Made by a program: the position numbers and the translations under genes. From Linepithema humile (lineage: Eukaryota; Arthropoda; Insecta; Hymenoptera; Formicidae), in contig NC_090132.1 of assembly GCF_040581485.1 (NCBI RefSeq), positions 17,603,411-17,667,410 on the forward strand: a stretch of DNA of 64,000 nucleotides. Direction: 5' to 3'. How positions within the stretch are numbered: the stretch's first letter is position 1; every line of letters begins with the position of its first letter. The notes under the pieces are model-generated. The model saw only the letters and a list, made by a program, of their open reading frames with translations, searched no databases and was not told the DNA's origin. Below, one piece after another: positions 15,872 through 26,800 of the stretch.

Positions 15872-18545
15872 GTAAGTTCAATTATTTTTATTTTAATCTG
15901 CATAAAACGTTTCTTTTATAATTAATATATGTATATATAATATACATATCTTTGAACAGATTTTTGCAATATGATTATGTCAGCAAAATCAAAAATTATT
16001 TTAAAATACAAAAAATATATAAAACAAATATAAAAATATATTTATTTAGAGTGTATTAGTAATATAAATAAAAAATGATTAAGTGGTAATGCATAATAAT
16101 GTAGCTAATAATATACTAATAGAAGGCAAGTCATTTTTATAACACAATAAATAGTAAATTAGACCGTGTTTACTTAACATCGCACATTCAATTTATTAGA
16201 ATTAGAAGAGTAATGCATTCAGTCGGCAGGGAAAATACAGTCCTATGGTAATTACATATAATTATAGATTATAGAAGTTTGGCACTCGGATCAGTTCACT
16301 TTCAGTGAATGTAAAAAAGCCTAACGGTTCATCTATAGCATATTCATGAATCAACGAACGGGTCTCTTTCTCTCTCTCTCTCTCTCTCTTTTATAAAATG
16401 TCTTTAATTGGGATCTATTAATGCGTATGCTATAAATTCATTGAACAGTACGTTCTATGTAGAAGTACGCATTATAATATATATATATATATATATGAAT
16501 GTATGTATATATATTATTATAATCACTATAATCAACATTCACATTAAACTGCTTTATTAAATACGCTTCTAAAATTTTAGAGAAATTGCCGTTTAATCCA
16601 CTTTCGGCCAGACATTTATTTAAGTTTCTGCAAAAATATAAAAAATTTTATTTTTGATAAAATATCATAGTTTTATAGCCCAATATTGTAATTTAGACTA
16701 TGCCAATAAAAAACCTGTCATCTCTTTTTTTTTTAAGATAGGAAGCTTCCTGAGAAATCAACAATGAGCAAAATAGGGAAGTACAATATAAGTTCGAGTA
16801 TTACTTTTCGTTTGATGATAATCTAATCATTTAAAAAAAAAATATTATTGAATTCTATTAATTTATATAAAATTGAAATTTTACTATCCATTCGCGATTT
16901 GTAATTAATTTATATTGTTTGACCGACGTAAATATCATGTTTTTATTTATCAACTATATTGACGTTATTTAATCATGATTGTTAATATTTACACATTTAT
17001 TATTATTATGAGTTAAATGAACATTTGATGTGAATTATCGTATCAGACTATTTAATCGATAATGGCCGAAAGTGGATTTATTAGGTTACCGTGAGTTCGC
17101 GTAAGAGTAACGTAACGTAAAATTTTTCTTTAAAATCAACGAACTCGTTAACACGCTCGTATTTAACAAATTTCTCTCAGATAATACTAAAACTGCACAT
17201 ACACAACCCCGTTCATCGCTTATGAATTACAAACTCGCCCTCATTAAAGATTTCTAATAGGAAAGATCTATGTATTTGCACTCGTGTAAAAAACGACTTA
17301 CAGACTTCGAACGTTACTGATAATACGCATTTAAGATACATCAAATAATCGTGTTATGTGGCGTCGCTTAGTAATTATCTATCGCTCGCTATAGAAATAA
17401 AACGAATGAGTATTGTGCGTTTTGTAGACGATTCTACATAATTCTCTATTAAAGATAATCGTTGTTACAATTTGCCGCGACAAAGCGTTGGGAAAAATAA
17501 TTTGCGGAAACGGCGCTGATGATGAGTACTACAGCGATTCAATTTTTTGCCTGACAAATACTAATTGTCAATTTATTCGTATTTATTTGCACAATATGAG
17601 TATGAAGTGATATCAAAATAGTTGGAATAAGATAAAATAATTGCATGAGACTTGTATTGGAGAAAACGAAAACTTAACTTAGATAATATGTATAAAAAGA
17701 TATGTCCAATTTGAGTATAGCTGATAATATAAATGCATTTGTTTACAATTTGATGGAAAGTAACGAATAACAGGAACATACAGATGACAGTTTGATTATA
17801 CTGTATATATTTTATCGATTTACGATACAATGTTATAAAGTTCCTGTATTATTCCGATTAATCGGTTTCGTTTCCTTTGTTCGTAGTTTAAGACAGAGCA
17901 AAAGTTTCGCATTTGTTTTAAACAGTAATGCTTCGTTTTTATTTGGAACTTACATGACAGTAGGGATCGATAAATAGATAATTTTTATAATAATCTTACT
18001 GTTCTACATTTACAAAACGTGTAAAAATGGAAGAAGGTAAAAAACGTAAGAGCAATTATATGAGTTTTTCTGAAAATCTGCACTCTAAAACGAGGCAGTA
18101 AACCGACTTTTATGTATAGAGTTAGGAATTTAATTTTCTGTAAAAATCTTGTTTTGTATAATGAATACTCGATCTGTCTTTGCGATCGATCGACTTTACT
18201 TGTTGAGCTATTGGAGAGAAGGGTTGTGGAGTGGATATACGAAAAAAATCGACATGTGATTAGTGGAAAAAATGTCAGTATAGTCAGACGACATTTTTTA
18301 GGCACATTGAGCTCGTGATAGCGGCGATAGTCGTGACATTTTAAGGAGATCTAGATTTCCTGTCTGTATCATTTTAAACTAATAGTACACGAGACACTGC
18401 GAACTATCCCGGATTGCAATTGTTATCCGTATGAATTGTTGACCATTTTTTCAATCTATATATAAATTTTCTAGTTAAGGAGTTCTTTCGTTTTTTTTTT
18501 TTTTTTTTTTTTAATTATAATCGGACGCACCGATAACGCGGATAA
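15872..18545. other. Spacer and probable 3' flank of kon
   Basis: Mostly AT-rich non-coding DNA with (TC)n at 16371-16390 and (AT)n at about 16478-16496. On the minus strand several AATAAA sites occur (for example 17943-17938), any of which could end a kon 3' UTR. A plus-strand poly-T run lies at about 18489-18512. No gene is recognisable. Confidence 0.5.
16595..17078. mobile_element. Possible short DNA element bounded by 16-bp perfect inverted repeats
   Basis: AATCCACTTTCGGCCA at 16595-16610 recurs exactly as its reverse complement at 17063-17078, with 452 bp of AT-rich sequence and no ORF between. I cannot see a target-site duplication. A small non-autonomous transposon is one reading; chance cannot be excluded. 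Confidence 0.35.
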
Positions 18546-18914
18546 TTACCGTCTATAAAATAATAGAAAAGCCGAGGCACGACATGATTCTTGTTTCCAC
18601 GAAAAACATTCAGGTAAAGATGTTCTCGTCATAATATCGAACGTCATTTCACTATTCATTGCATATCCATCCGGTACGATAACCGTCGGGCTTGAACGAA
18701 CGATTTTTATAAATTCCGTCGCAGATTTCACTTTTCTCAGGCACATTAAGTCCGTGATATCCACGATAGTTTCAATTCTCGTATGAAAGATGTCGAGAGA
18801 CGCTACGGCTTTCTTCGCGTAAGCCGCAACGTGTTTCTCTCCTGCTAGACCCAGTATTGATCCCTCCTCAGCAACGGATTCTTCTTCGTCCGTTGAGTTG
18901 TAGCTGACTGGCAA
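18546..18914 (-). other. Unassigned 122-codon ORF overlapping the kon stop codon
   Basis: An ATG-initiated minus-strand ORF in a different frame from kon overlaps the last 70 nt of kon and runs 300 nt past its stop (at 18845). It reads reasonably protein-like (for example IETIVDITDLMCLRKVKSA) with no transmembrane segment. A diverged copy of that stretch appears again at about 18345-18298. I do not recognise the product; it may simply be 3' UTR. Confidence 0.2.
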
Positions 18915-20800
18915 GGTAGATCGGAAGTGTCGAAGCTACTCCACTCGTCGCCGTCCGCCACGCCGTAGGGATATCTCGCGGATACGTCGACCTCCGAACC
19001 GCTTTCCAGAGGACTCAAGGGTATCACCTTGCACTGAGGCAACGTTGAGGGCAACACCGGCAAAGGCGTGCTGGCTGTCACGCTGTTGTGATCGTTACCG
19101 AAAGGTTTTAAATGCGGGGTGGCGGGCATCAAATGATCCGGAGGTCTGGGAAGTGGCATCACGCCGACAGCGGGAGTTTCGGGTTTTTCCTCTTCAGCGT
19201 GTTTATACCTATTATGCCGGCATCTGATCGTGATAATGACGACTACACCGAGGAGGAATACACCTAGCAGCATGCCGAGGATTAGCAGATAATCGTTGCT
19301 CATGTTCGGTGCAATCGCCATCTCGCCCTCGTGACCGACCGGATCCATCGGACCGCCCAGGGTGATGTTATCGTCGTCTATGTCGAGCTTGACGCGAAAT
19401 TCGAAATCACTCACAGCCGGTTGGAAAATCGAAGCTGCGAGTCTAAAGGTGAAGCTATCGGTGACGCCGTCGATCGACGGTATCTTTCTGCACACTAAAT
19501 ATATCACCCCGGAGATAACTTCCTGGTGCGAGAAATGCCCGATATCTCGTTCGCGCGTGCCTCTCTTCTCACCGGACGACGAGGAACTTCTGATGATTCT
19601 CTTGATTTTTGCGTACTTTGGTTTCCTCAGGATAGTGTAAAGAGGATTGCTGGTCGTTAACTGCGCGAGGGGAGTCGCGTCTAAATATTGCAGGGTTATC
19701 CGAGTCTTCTCGTTCGCTAATGCTGTCATCGAATGCATAATCATGAGAGGAATTACTTTGATATCGACGCGTATATGTCTCTGCTCGAAGCCACTCAATC
19801 GCGCCAACAGTTCTAGGCTATCGTTCGACACCGTCATATCCGTCTGCATGAACATCACGCTCTTTGACAGTAGATCGGTTTGTTTGAAGGTCGCCGCGGC
19901 GGCATCTCGCACGTATAATACTCCATGCTTCGGATGCGTCGTAATTTCGTAGATCACTAAATCCTGACGCGCGTTCGTGTCCAGCTTAACGTCGTTCTCG
20001 GAGATGAGCGCTACGTTCGAGCCTTGCTGTAAATTCACCGGGCCGGATACAGTCACGTTAAGTCGTATAGGTAAAACGTGGACATTAAAGACGGTGTAGG
20101 CTGGATTAAATTGACCGTCCCAGACTCTGAAGTAAAACGAAGCCGCTTGCAGCGGTCCGTTATGCTCGTACACTACTCGATTGGAGTCCACATCGTCCTG
20201 AGTAAATTTATTTACTTGACGCACTTCCGACGTATTTTGGTTGAAAGGCAAGAGCAGTAATCTGCCGTACGTCGGTCCCGAAATTACGTCGTACGTGATC
20301 TCTTCTGGTGGAGTGTCGGGATCGGTGGTCAGAAGGTTTTCGCGAGTGATGGTTTGATTTTGGTTCTGAACGACCGTGATGTACGGAGCGTTGGTGATGA
20401 GCTTGAAAGGCTCGTCGTTGACTTGTTCGACGACGACGGGGATACTGGTGTTGCAAAGTAACACGTGGCCGGGTGTCAAGTATAGCGAGAACTCAATGTT
20501 ATCTTCCAGGGTATCCGAATGGTCGTGATAGTAAGCGATTTTTCCGCCCTCGATTTGCGGTTGTGTAAAGGTAGTCACGTTTAAATCCGGCAGAAGCATC
20601 ACGTGTCCATGACTAGGCTGATGAACTAATCTCGATAATACGGCTGGGTTCCCGATTCCAGCGTTGGTTTGTAGAAACGATACGATGCCGCTGATATTCA
20701 TGACAACCTGAGCGGAGCCACCCTCCACGACTCTCACTTTTCTCGGAGAAATATACCCGTGCAGACCGCCGCTCGAAACTGATATATCTATTTGGAAAAT
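18845..20800 (-). CDS. kon: kon exon 11: last CSPG repeats, transmembrane helix and cytoplasmic tail
   Basis: The exon begins IFQIDISVSSGG, carries the final CSPG repeats with VEQVNDEPFK, and contains the helix YLLILGMLLGVFLLGVVVII followed by the stop-transfer RCRHNRYK. The tail is Pro-rich (MPLPRPPDHLMPATPHLKP) and ends DQYWV and TAG. The C-terminal QYWV is a PDZ-binding motif. Confidence 0.95.
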   Translation of the reverse strand: MFQIDISVSSGGLHGYISPRKVRVVEGGSAQVVMNISGIVSFLQTNAGIGNPAVLSRLVHQPSHGHVMLLPDLNVTTFTQPQIEGGKIAYYHDHSDTLEDNIEFSLYLTPGHVLLCNTSIPVVVEQVNDEPFKLITNAPYITVVQNQNQTITRENLLTTDPDTPPEEITYDVISGPTYGRLLLLPFNQNTSEVRQVNKFTQDDVDSNRVVYEHNGPLQAASFYFRVWDGQFNPAYTVFNVHVLPIRLNVTVSGPVNLQQGSNVALISENDVKLDTNARQDLVIYEITTHPKHGVLYVRDAAAATFKQTDLLSKSVMFMQTDMTVSNDSLELLARLSGFEQRHIRVDIKVIPLMIMHSMTALANEKTRITLQYLDATPLAQLTTSNPLYTILRKPKYAKIKRIIRSSSSSGEKRGTRERDIGHFSHQEVISGVIYLVCRKIPSIDGVTDSFTFRLAASIFQPAVSDFEFRVKLDIDDDNITLGGPMDPVGHEGEMAIAPNMSNDYLLILGMLLGVFLLGVVVIITIRCRHNRYKHAEEEKPETPAVGVMPLPRPPDHLMPATPHLKPFGNDHNSVTASTPLPVLPSTLPQCKVIPLSPLESGSEVDVSARYPYGVADGDEWSSFDTSDLPCQSATTQRTKKNPLLRRDQYWV

Positions 20801-23800
20801 CTGCGACACGTAAAGTATTTATTAATAAATAATATTACAGCGCAATACACAGTTAAGATAAAGAAATTCGAAATATTTATTTTAAAAATTTATTCCAAAA
20901 ATGTTTAATTTCTTTATTCACTAAGAAACATAAACGCTACCTTTTGGAAGTTATAAGTTAAACGTTAGTAGAAGATAATATGTTTAAGGATAAATATTAA
21001 ATGCTCAGTTATATTCTATACCTGATTCATTAAAGTTCCACCAAAGTGTGTTTCAACGTCGAATGTGAAAGAGTCATTGGCCGTCAGGTCCATAAACTGC
21101 TTGGTGTGCTCGTAAATCACTTTACTATTGTTTATATCTCTCTGAGTAAATCGCTCGACCTCGAGCCATACTCCTTCACTTGTCTCCATTATAACTTTGC
21201 CTAAATGCGGCCCGTTTCGTACAGTATATCTAATCTCCCTCGCTTCATCCGAACACGTCGTTAATAAGAGCTTGTCTGATATAAATTTCTTAGTAAGAGG
21301 GAAGACATTAAGGGGCATATTGTGCTCGATGTTTAAATGAACTGGTTTTGTAGTGACCAAGATCGTGTAAGATTCCGTCGTGTGTACACCGTCGCTTAAT
21401 ACAAAGTTAAATTCGCCATCAGATCCGTCTAAAAGAACATTAAATGTCTTTTAATATCAAGTTTTGTGTGTTAAGAGCTTACAATTTTATTAATTAAAAA
21501 ATATCAATATGCTTTAATTTTTTAAAATAATTCTATAGAAAAAATATAGTTAGAATCATTATGTATTATTTATATATTTCACAATGTGAAATTAATGAAG
21601 CAAATTTATTATTCAAAATTTGTTTAATAATTTAAAAAAAAAATATAATAGTTTGTTCGAAAATGAATTCTTGAATATTGTAATATACTCACTCGTATGT
21701 GTAAATATCACTTGTGAATCATTGATTTGACTCTGCGTAAAATTATATACGTCCGCTTCAGGCGAAGTAATTAATGAAATGTATCCGTTTCTCACTCCAG
21801 TAACATTGAATATTATATCGTGCGGGGCAGTGTCATTGTCCACTGCCGCCAAATTCGTCGGCGTCAAAATCACGGATCCACCTTGCCAAACGTTTAATTT
21901 AGTCCTATTCGTCAGCACAGGAATCTCGTCATTAACGGGTTGAACGGTGATCGATACGTCGAAAGGCTCGCTGGTCTTATCGCCAGCGATGACAACCATT
22001 CTGAAGGAATCCCTCGGAAATTCATCTCCGTTGTGCTTGTATAGTATGACTTCGGCGTTCAGGTGCTTCTGCGAGAATTTCTTCACCTGCGTGTTTTTCG
22101 TGGAATCAAGAATCATGCCGTGCCTCGGCTTTTCCATTATCCTGTAATCTGTCACTTTGCCGGCGTAGTACGGCGTCACGATTGAGAAGTTCGATTCATC
22201 CAGTATCGCACTCTTTCCCTCCACCACGACAAAGTTTTTCGCCTCAATATAGAGCTTCTCCGGCACTATCACGAAATTGACACTGAGACCGCGCAACCAC
22301 GTGATGCCATTGGTAACGTCTACGACGAAACGATCGTTCGTCTGATTCATTACTGATTGAACGTAGAAGACGCGACCGTCGTTTATTAAACTCTGCTCGA
22401 AATGTTTCACCGCATTTCCGCTGTATTCCTCCTTGGCTTCCTCATTGTGCTCGTCATGAATCTGCAAATCTAGGTAGCCGTTCTGCGGCCAATCTCGCAC
22501 AAAGTAGACGATTTCGGTCGGCGATATTTTAGGATGCATTATCTCGAGGCTCTTTCGATTCAGCAGAACGCTCGTAGCTTCCTCGACAAATATTGTCTTG
22601 TTGTTTTGGACAATCAACGACTCCCAGTAGCTCTCCGGGTAGATTGTGATAGGGAACATACCTTCGGCCTCCGCGCCTTTAACGTACACTTTGTATTTAA
22701 AGACGTCTTTTGTCAAGGATCCGCCCAGATGTTTATACGACACACTACCGTGTTTTAGATCGTCCTCCGTAAAGCTGCTTGATTCTCTATCGTGCTTTAA
22801 CAGTCTGCCATGCTTCGGTTTTTCCCACACCATGTACTTGACATCTTTCTCCGTAGTATACACGTTTGTTTCTATCTCTAGTTCTTTCGATAGAAGCACT
22901 GCGGACTTGTTAAATTGAACGACCGAGCCGTTGCTCTCGCGCAACTTGATGTAAGGTGGACTGGCTTGAATTTCAAGTGCGCCGGTTCTGTAAAAGTGAC
23001 CGTCAGTGATGCCGAATTCGATTTTTTCGCGTTCGTCCCCTTGATGTCGGAAAAGTATTACGCCGTCGTTGATCTCTTGCTGCGAGAATTCGCGTATCTG
23101 TACCGACGGATTAGTCACCTTGAATATTCCGCTTTTTCGAGTATCCCTCGTATTATACATAAGCTCGCTCGCTCTAGTATCAATATCCTTGTCTGTATAA
23201 AGAAGGTCTTTGTTTGTTATAAGTTTCTCACCTTTCAACACGACGTGAAAGATTTTGTTGATCGTTCGTTCCGGCGGATTATCGTTTTTCATAATGATTT
23301 CGATTCGAAATTTTCCGACGTACATAAAATCTACGGAATCCAGGGAGACCGCTACAAATTCGAACGAGTCTTCCTTCGTCTCGGAATCATCGTGCACGTA
23401 ATATACCGCTTGCGTCAACACGTCCTCGAACATAAAAGACGAAACGTTTTTTTGCTCTTGTAATTTTGAACTATTCGCGATGGAGAGCCATCCGTGACTC
23501 GGTTTTATTGTAAGATTGTATATCAGAGACGAGATACCGTATTCTTTTAAATTTATATGCGTGATTCTTAGAGGCACTTTCGAGCCCTCGTCAACTTTTA
23601 AGTTTTCCACACTTTCCAGCAATTTGCTATTCTTACCGAAGTAATATCGGAGCTTCAAGCTGGCGTGTATATCGATACATTGAGGTGCATTGACTTTGAA
23701 CGTTATTTCATCAAGGATATTGGAATAGGCTCGCCTGAACAAACGGTAGCTCAGTCTGCCGATCTCGATGTCTTCCTGTGTGAAAATATCGGCCGTCACA

Positions 23801-26800
23801 AGTTTACGATCAGATAGAAATAAATTGCCGTACCTTGGTCCCGTTGTAAGAGTAAAGACGATCTTACTCGGTGATGTAACTAGTGGATTTGTTTGATATT
23901 TCAAATGGTTGCTTGTGATGGTAACGTTCGACGTGTTGGTGAGATTAACAGATACTCTTCTGGTTTCCTTTAGCTCGAGATCGATGAAGGTGATGCGAAA
24001 ATCGTAAATCTGCTGCGTCTTCACTTCGCGCACGCTAGCTTGGAACTTAAACTCGTCCTGATTAGGACTGCCGACATTATGAAAGTAACGAACGGTATGC
24101 AATTCTACGTCCCGGCTCGTAAAGTGGTCGACATTCGTCCAACTGCTAGAGACGTCCTTCAATTTCTGCAGAACACCGTATTGTGGTGCCGAGACGACAT
24201 CGTAACGGATATCGATAGTGTTGTCGTCGGAGTTGGTGGCGAACGAGAGATTCGCGGATGTCAAGTAGGAGAACGAACGGTGCACCACAACGAGGCCGGT
24301 ATTGTGCGTCAGTTTGATTTGCAACGGGTAAGCCGATACGCGCAGGTAGGCGGGTTGACTGCTTTCGATGCCATCGCTCACTTGCAAACCTAACATTGCA
24401 TTTGGTTTGGCTGAAACGATAAATATATTTCATTTATAATAGCTTTCAATAAAAATACAATGCTACACGCATTCTTCTTTGCTGTTTACATTTACATAAA
24501 AATAAAAGATAATCGCGTAAAAAATGATTTAAATTTAAAAGATACATTTATAAAATGTTTAAAAATACACGGCGTGTCTTACAATTACAATAGAATAATA
24601 AGTCATTACCGTTTCCACGATGCACGTACGCGATGAGACCTTGCATTAATTCGGCTTGCGTGAACGTATCGATAGGTCGAAACGGATAAGTAACTCTCTC
24701 GATGTGCCCAGCATCGGTATCGGCTCGCAAAACTGTGTAGATCAACATTTCTGACGGAGTATCGGCGTCTATAGCCCATATTAATTCTTTGGTCAGTATT
24801 TTTCTCGTACCCTGCAAATATGAGCGATTTTTCACATATTGTATATTTGCTTGAAATCATCCGGCGGATGCTGCATGTTTGGCGGAAAGAATGCAACAAA
24901 TCGGCGAGAAATTGCGCCGTTATTTTTGCGCTGACGTGTATCAAGCAAGATATCAAATCAATGTATTATACGTTTCAATTAATATTTTGTATTGAAAGAT
25001 GATTTGAAAATACCAATCAATATTAAAAATCTTATTTTTATTTTAACGTTATTAGCTTAAAATGACGATTTTTGTTATCATTAGGTTTTTATAAAGATTT
25101 AAACAGTGGTATAATTACAGTCAATCAATTATTACAACTATCTACTATTTTTAACATTTATTAAAATAATTGTAGCACTTTTAACGTGTTGGAATCACTT
25201 GAATATAAGCGTGCATGGAATTAATCACAATTGCAAATATTACATTTACTTTATATCGCGATTACTGTTCCGAGAATATGCATCCGGATCGAAAGAAACA
25301 TGCGTTATGCACGCGTATGATATACACGCATACTCTCGAGCTTACACGCGCGGTTAATTAAGAGCGATGACCGGCGCGCGAGCGAGTTAAATCGATTTCG
25401 CTGCGGCTAAATTGCCACGTTCCCCGAAGATGCACGAGCCACAAATAAGCTACTATTTCATTTGGCCTCCATTAATTGATTTAGCCGGATGACGTGAACC
25501 GGCCGTTGTTTCGGCCAAGCCACATGCAACGTATTTAGAATTTTCGCACTAATCCGAATTATCGGCGATTCGAGGGAAAATGCATCACAATAAACGCACC
25601 GACGAAAGACTGTAGCGGAAAAAAACTAGTTTTATTTTTGTATCTTACTTGGGCCAGACGCAGTACTTTCGCGGTCGGTATCTCGAGTAACGGCGGGTCA
25701 TTGACAGGAGTAACATTAACGTGAAGAGGAAATCTGAGGCGTCCTTGGAGATATCCTGGGAGTGTATAGCCCGTCCCAGCCACCAATGTCAATTCCAGAA
25801 TCATGCTGTCCTCTGTGGTTTCGCTACCATCATGCATATACTGTATCTGTCGGAGAAGTCAATTATAATAAGGATAGTAGGATAGTAATGGGATATCGTA
25901 TTTACATATGTACGTGGAAAAATCGTTGTAATTCTGAGAAAGTTTGTACCGTTAAGCTTATTAATCGATATTTTTACATCATAAATTTGAGAATAATTGA
26001 CACGACGGTTTGCGTTTTCTACATTCGCGATGTCTTACAAAGGAAATTTGCATACGGAAGAAATCGCGCGAGTACCCTTAATTTATCGTGTATTACTGGT
26101 TAGATAGAAGTAACCTTACAACGAGGAGAGTGTGGACTTTAACTTGCCGCAGTTTGCCGTACCACGAGATTCTCGAGCGGCAAACACACACTACATCGTG
26201 CTACAGAATCAGAATTAATCATGGGCGAGTACATGAGAGCACCCGACTCATGTTATCCTTTCTGGCGTTCGATCCAACACTCGAGATCGACCGCGATTGA
26301 AATTAATTACAGCGACGGGGGTTAAGTCGGCAGTTGTCGATTAGCATATCGAGTGGGCGTCGTCCTCGGCTGATCCGAGTCGAGACCGGGGAAAGACGTG
26401 AGTTTTTTTCCTCCCCCTTCTTCTTTTTTAACGATTAGAAAGTAATTGACAGTAATGAGCGGTGAGGGCCGTGGCGAATAAAAAGCGCCCGATACGCGAT
26501 TCTCTAACGAAAAACCATTAATGAGCGGTGGCGCGGCAGTTTATAAATAGAGCACTGTCGCTAGATAAATTGAGTGTGGGTAGCGGAGGAGCAGGCGTGG
26601 TGCCTGCGTATGCGAGAGAGCGAGAGCATGACAAGTCGGCCGACCCTTCATGTTCCCGCAACCAACGGTTCTAAAGTTAGTCCTTACGGCGTGTACTATG
26701 TATAGCAGCGCGTGGTCCTATGACGAACTGGAAGAACACATGACTTTCCACGTTTCTCGGCGCCTTCTACGGCCTTAAAGGAGGCCAGCCGCACCCGGGC

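Noticed and set aside
22915..23463. 182-codon plus-strand ORF
   Set aside because: It lies wholly antisense to kon exon 9, whose frame matches the CSPG family; low stop density explains it.
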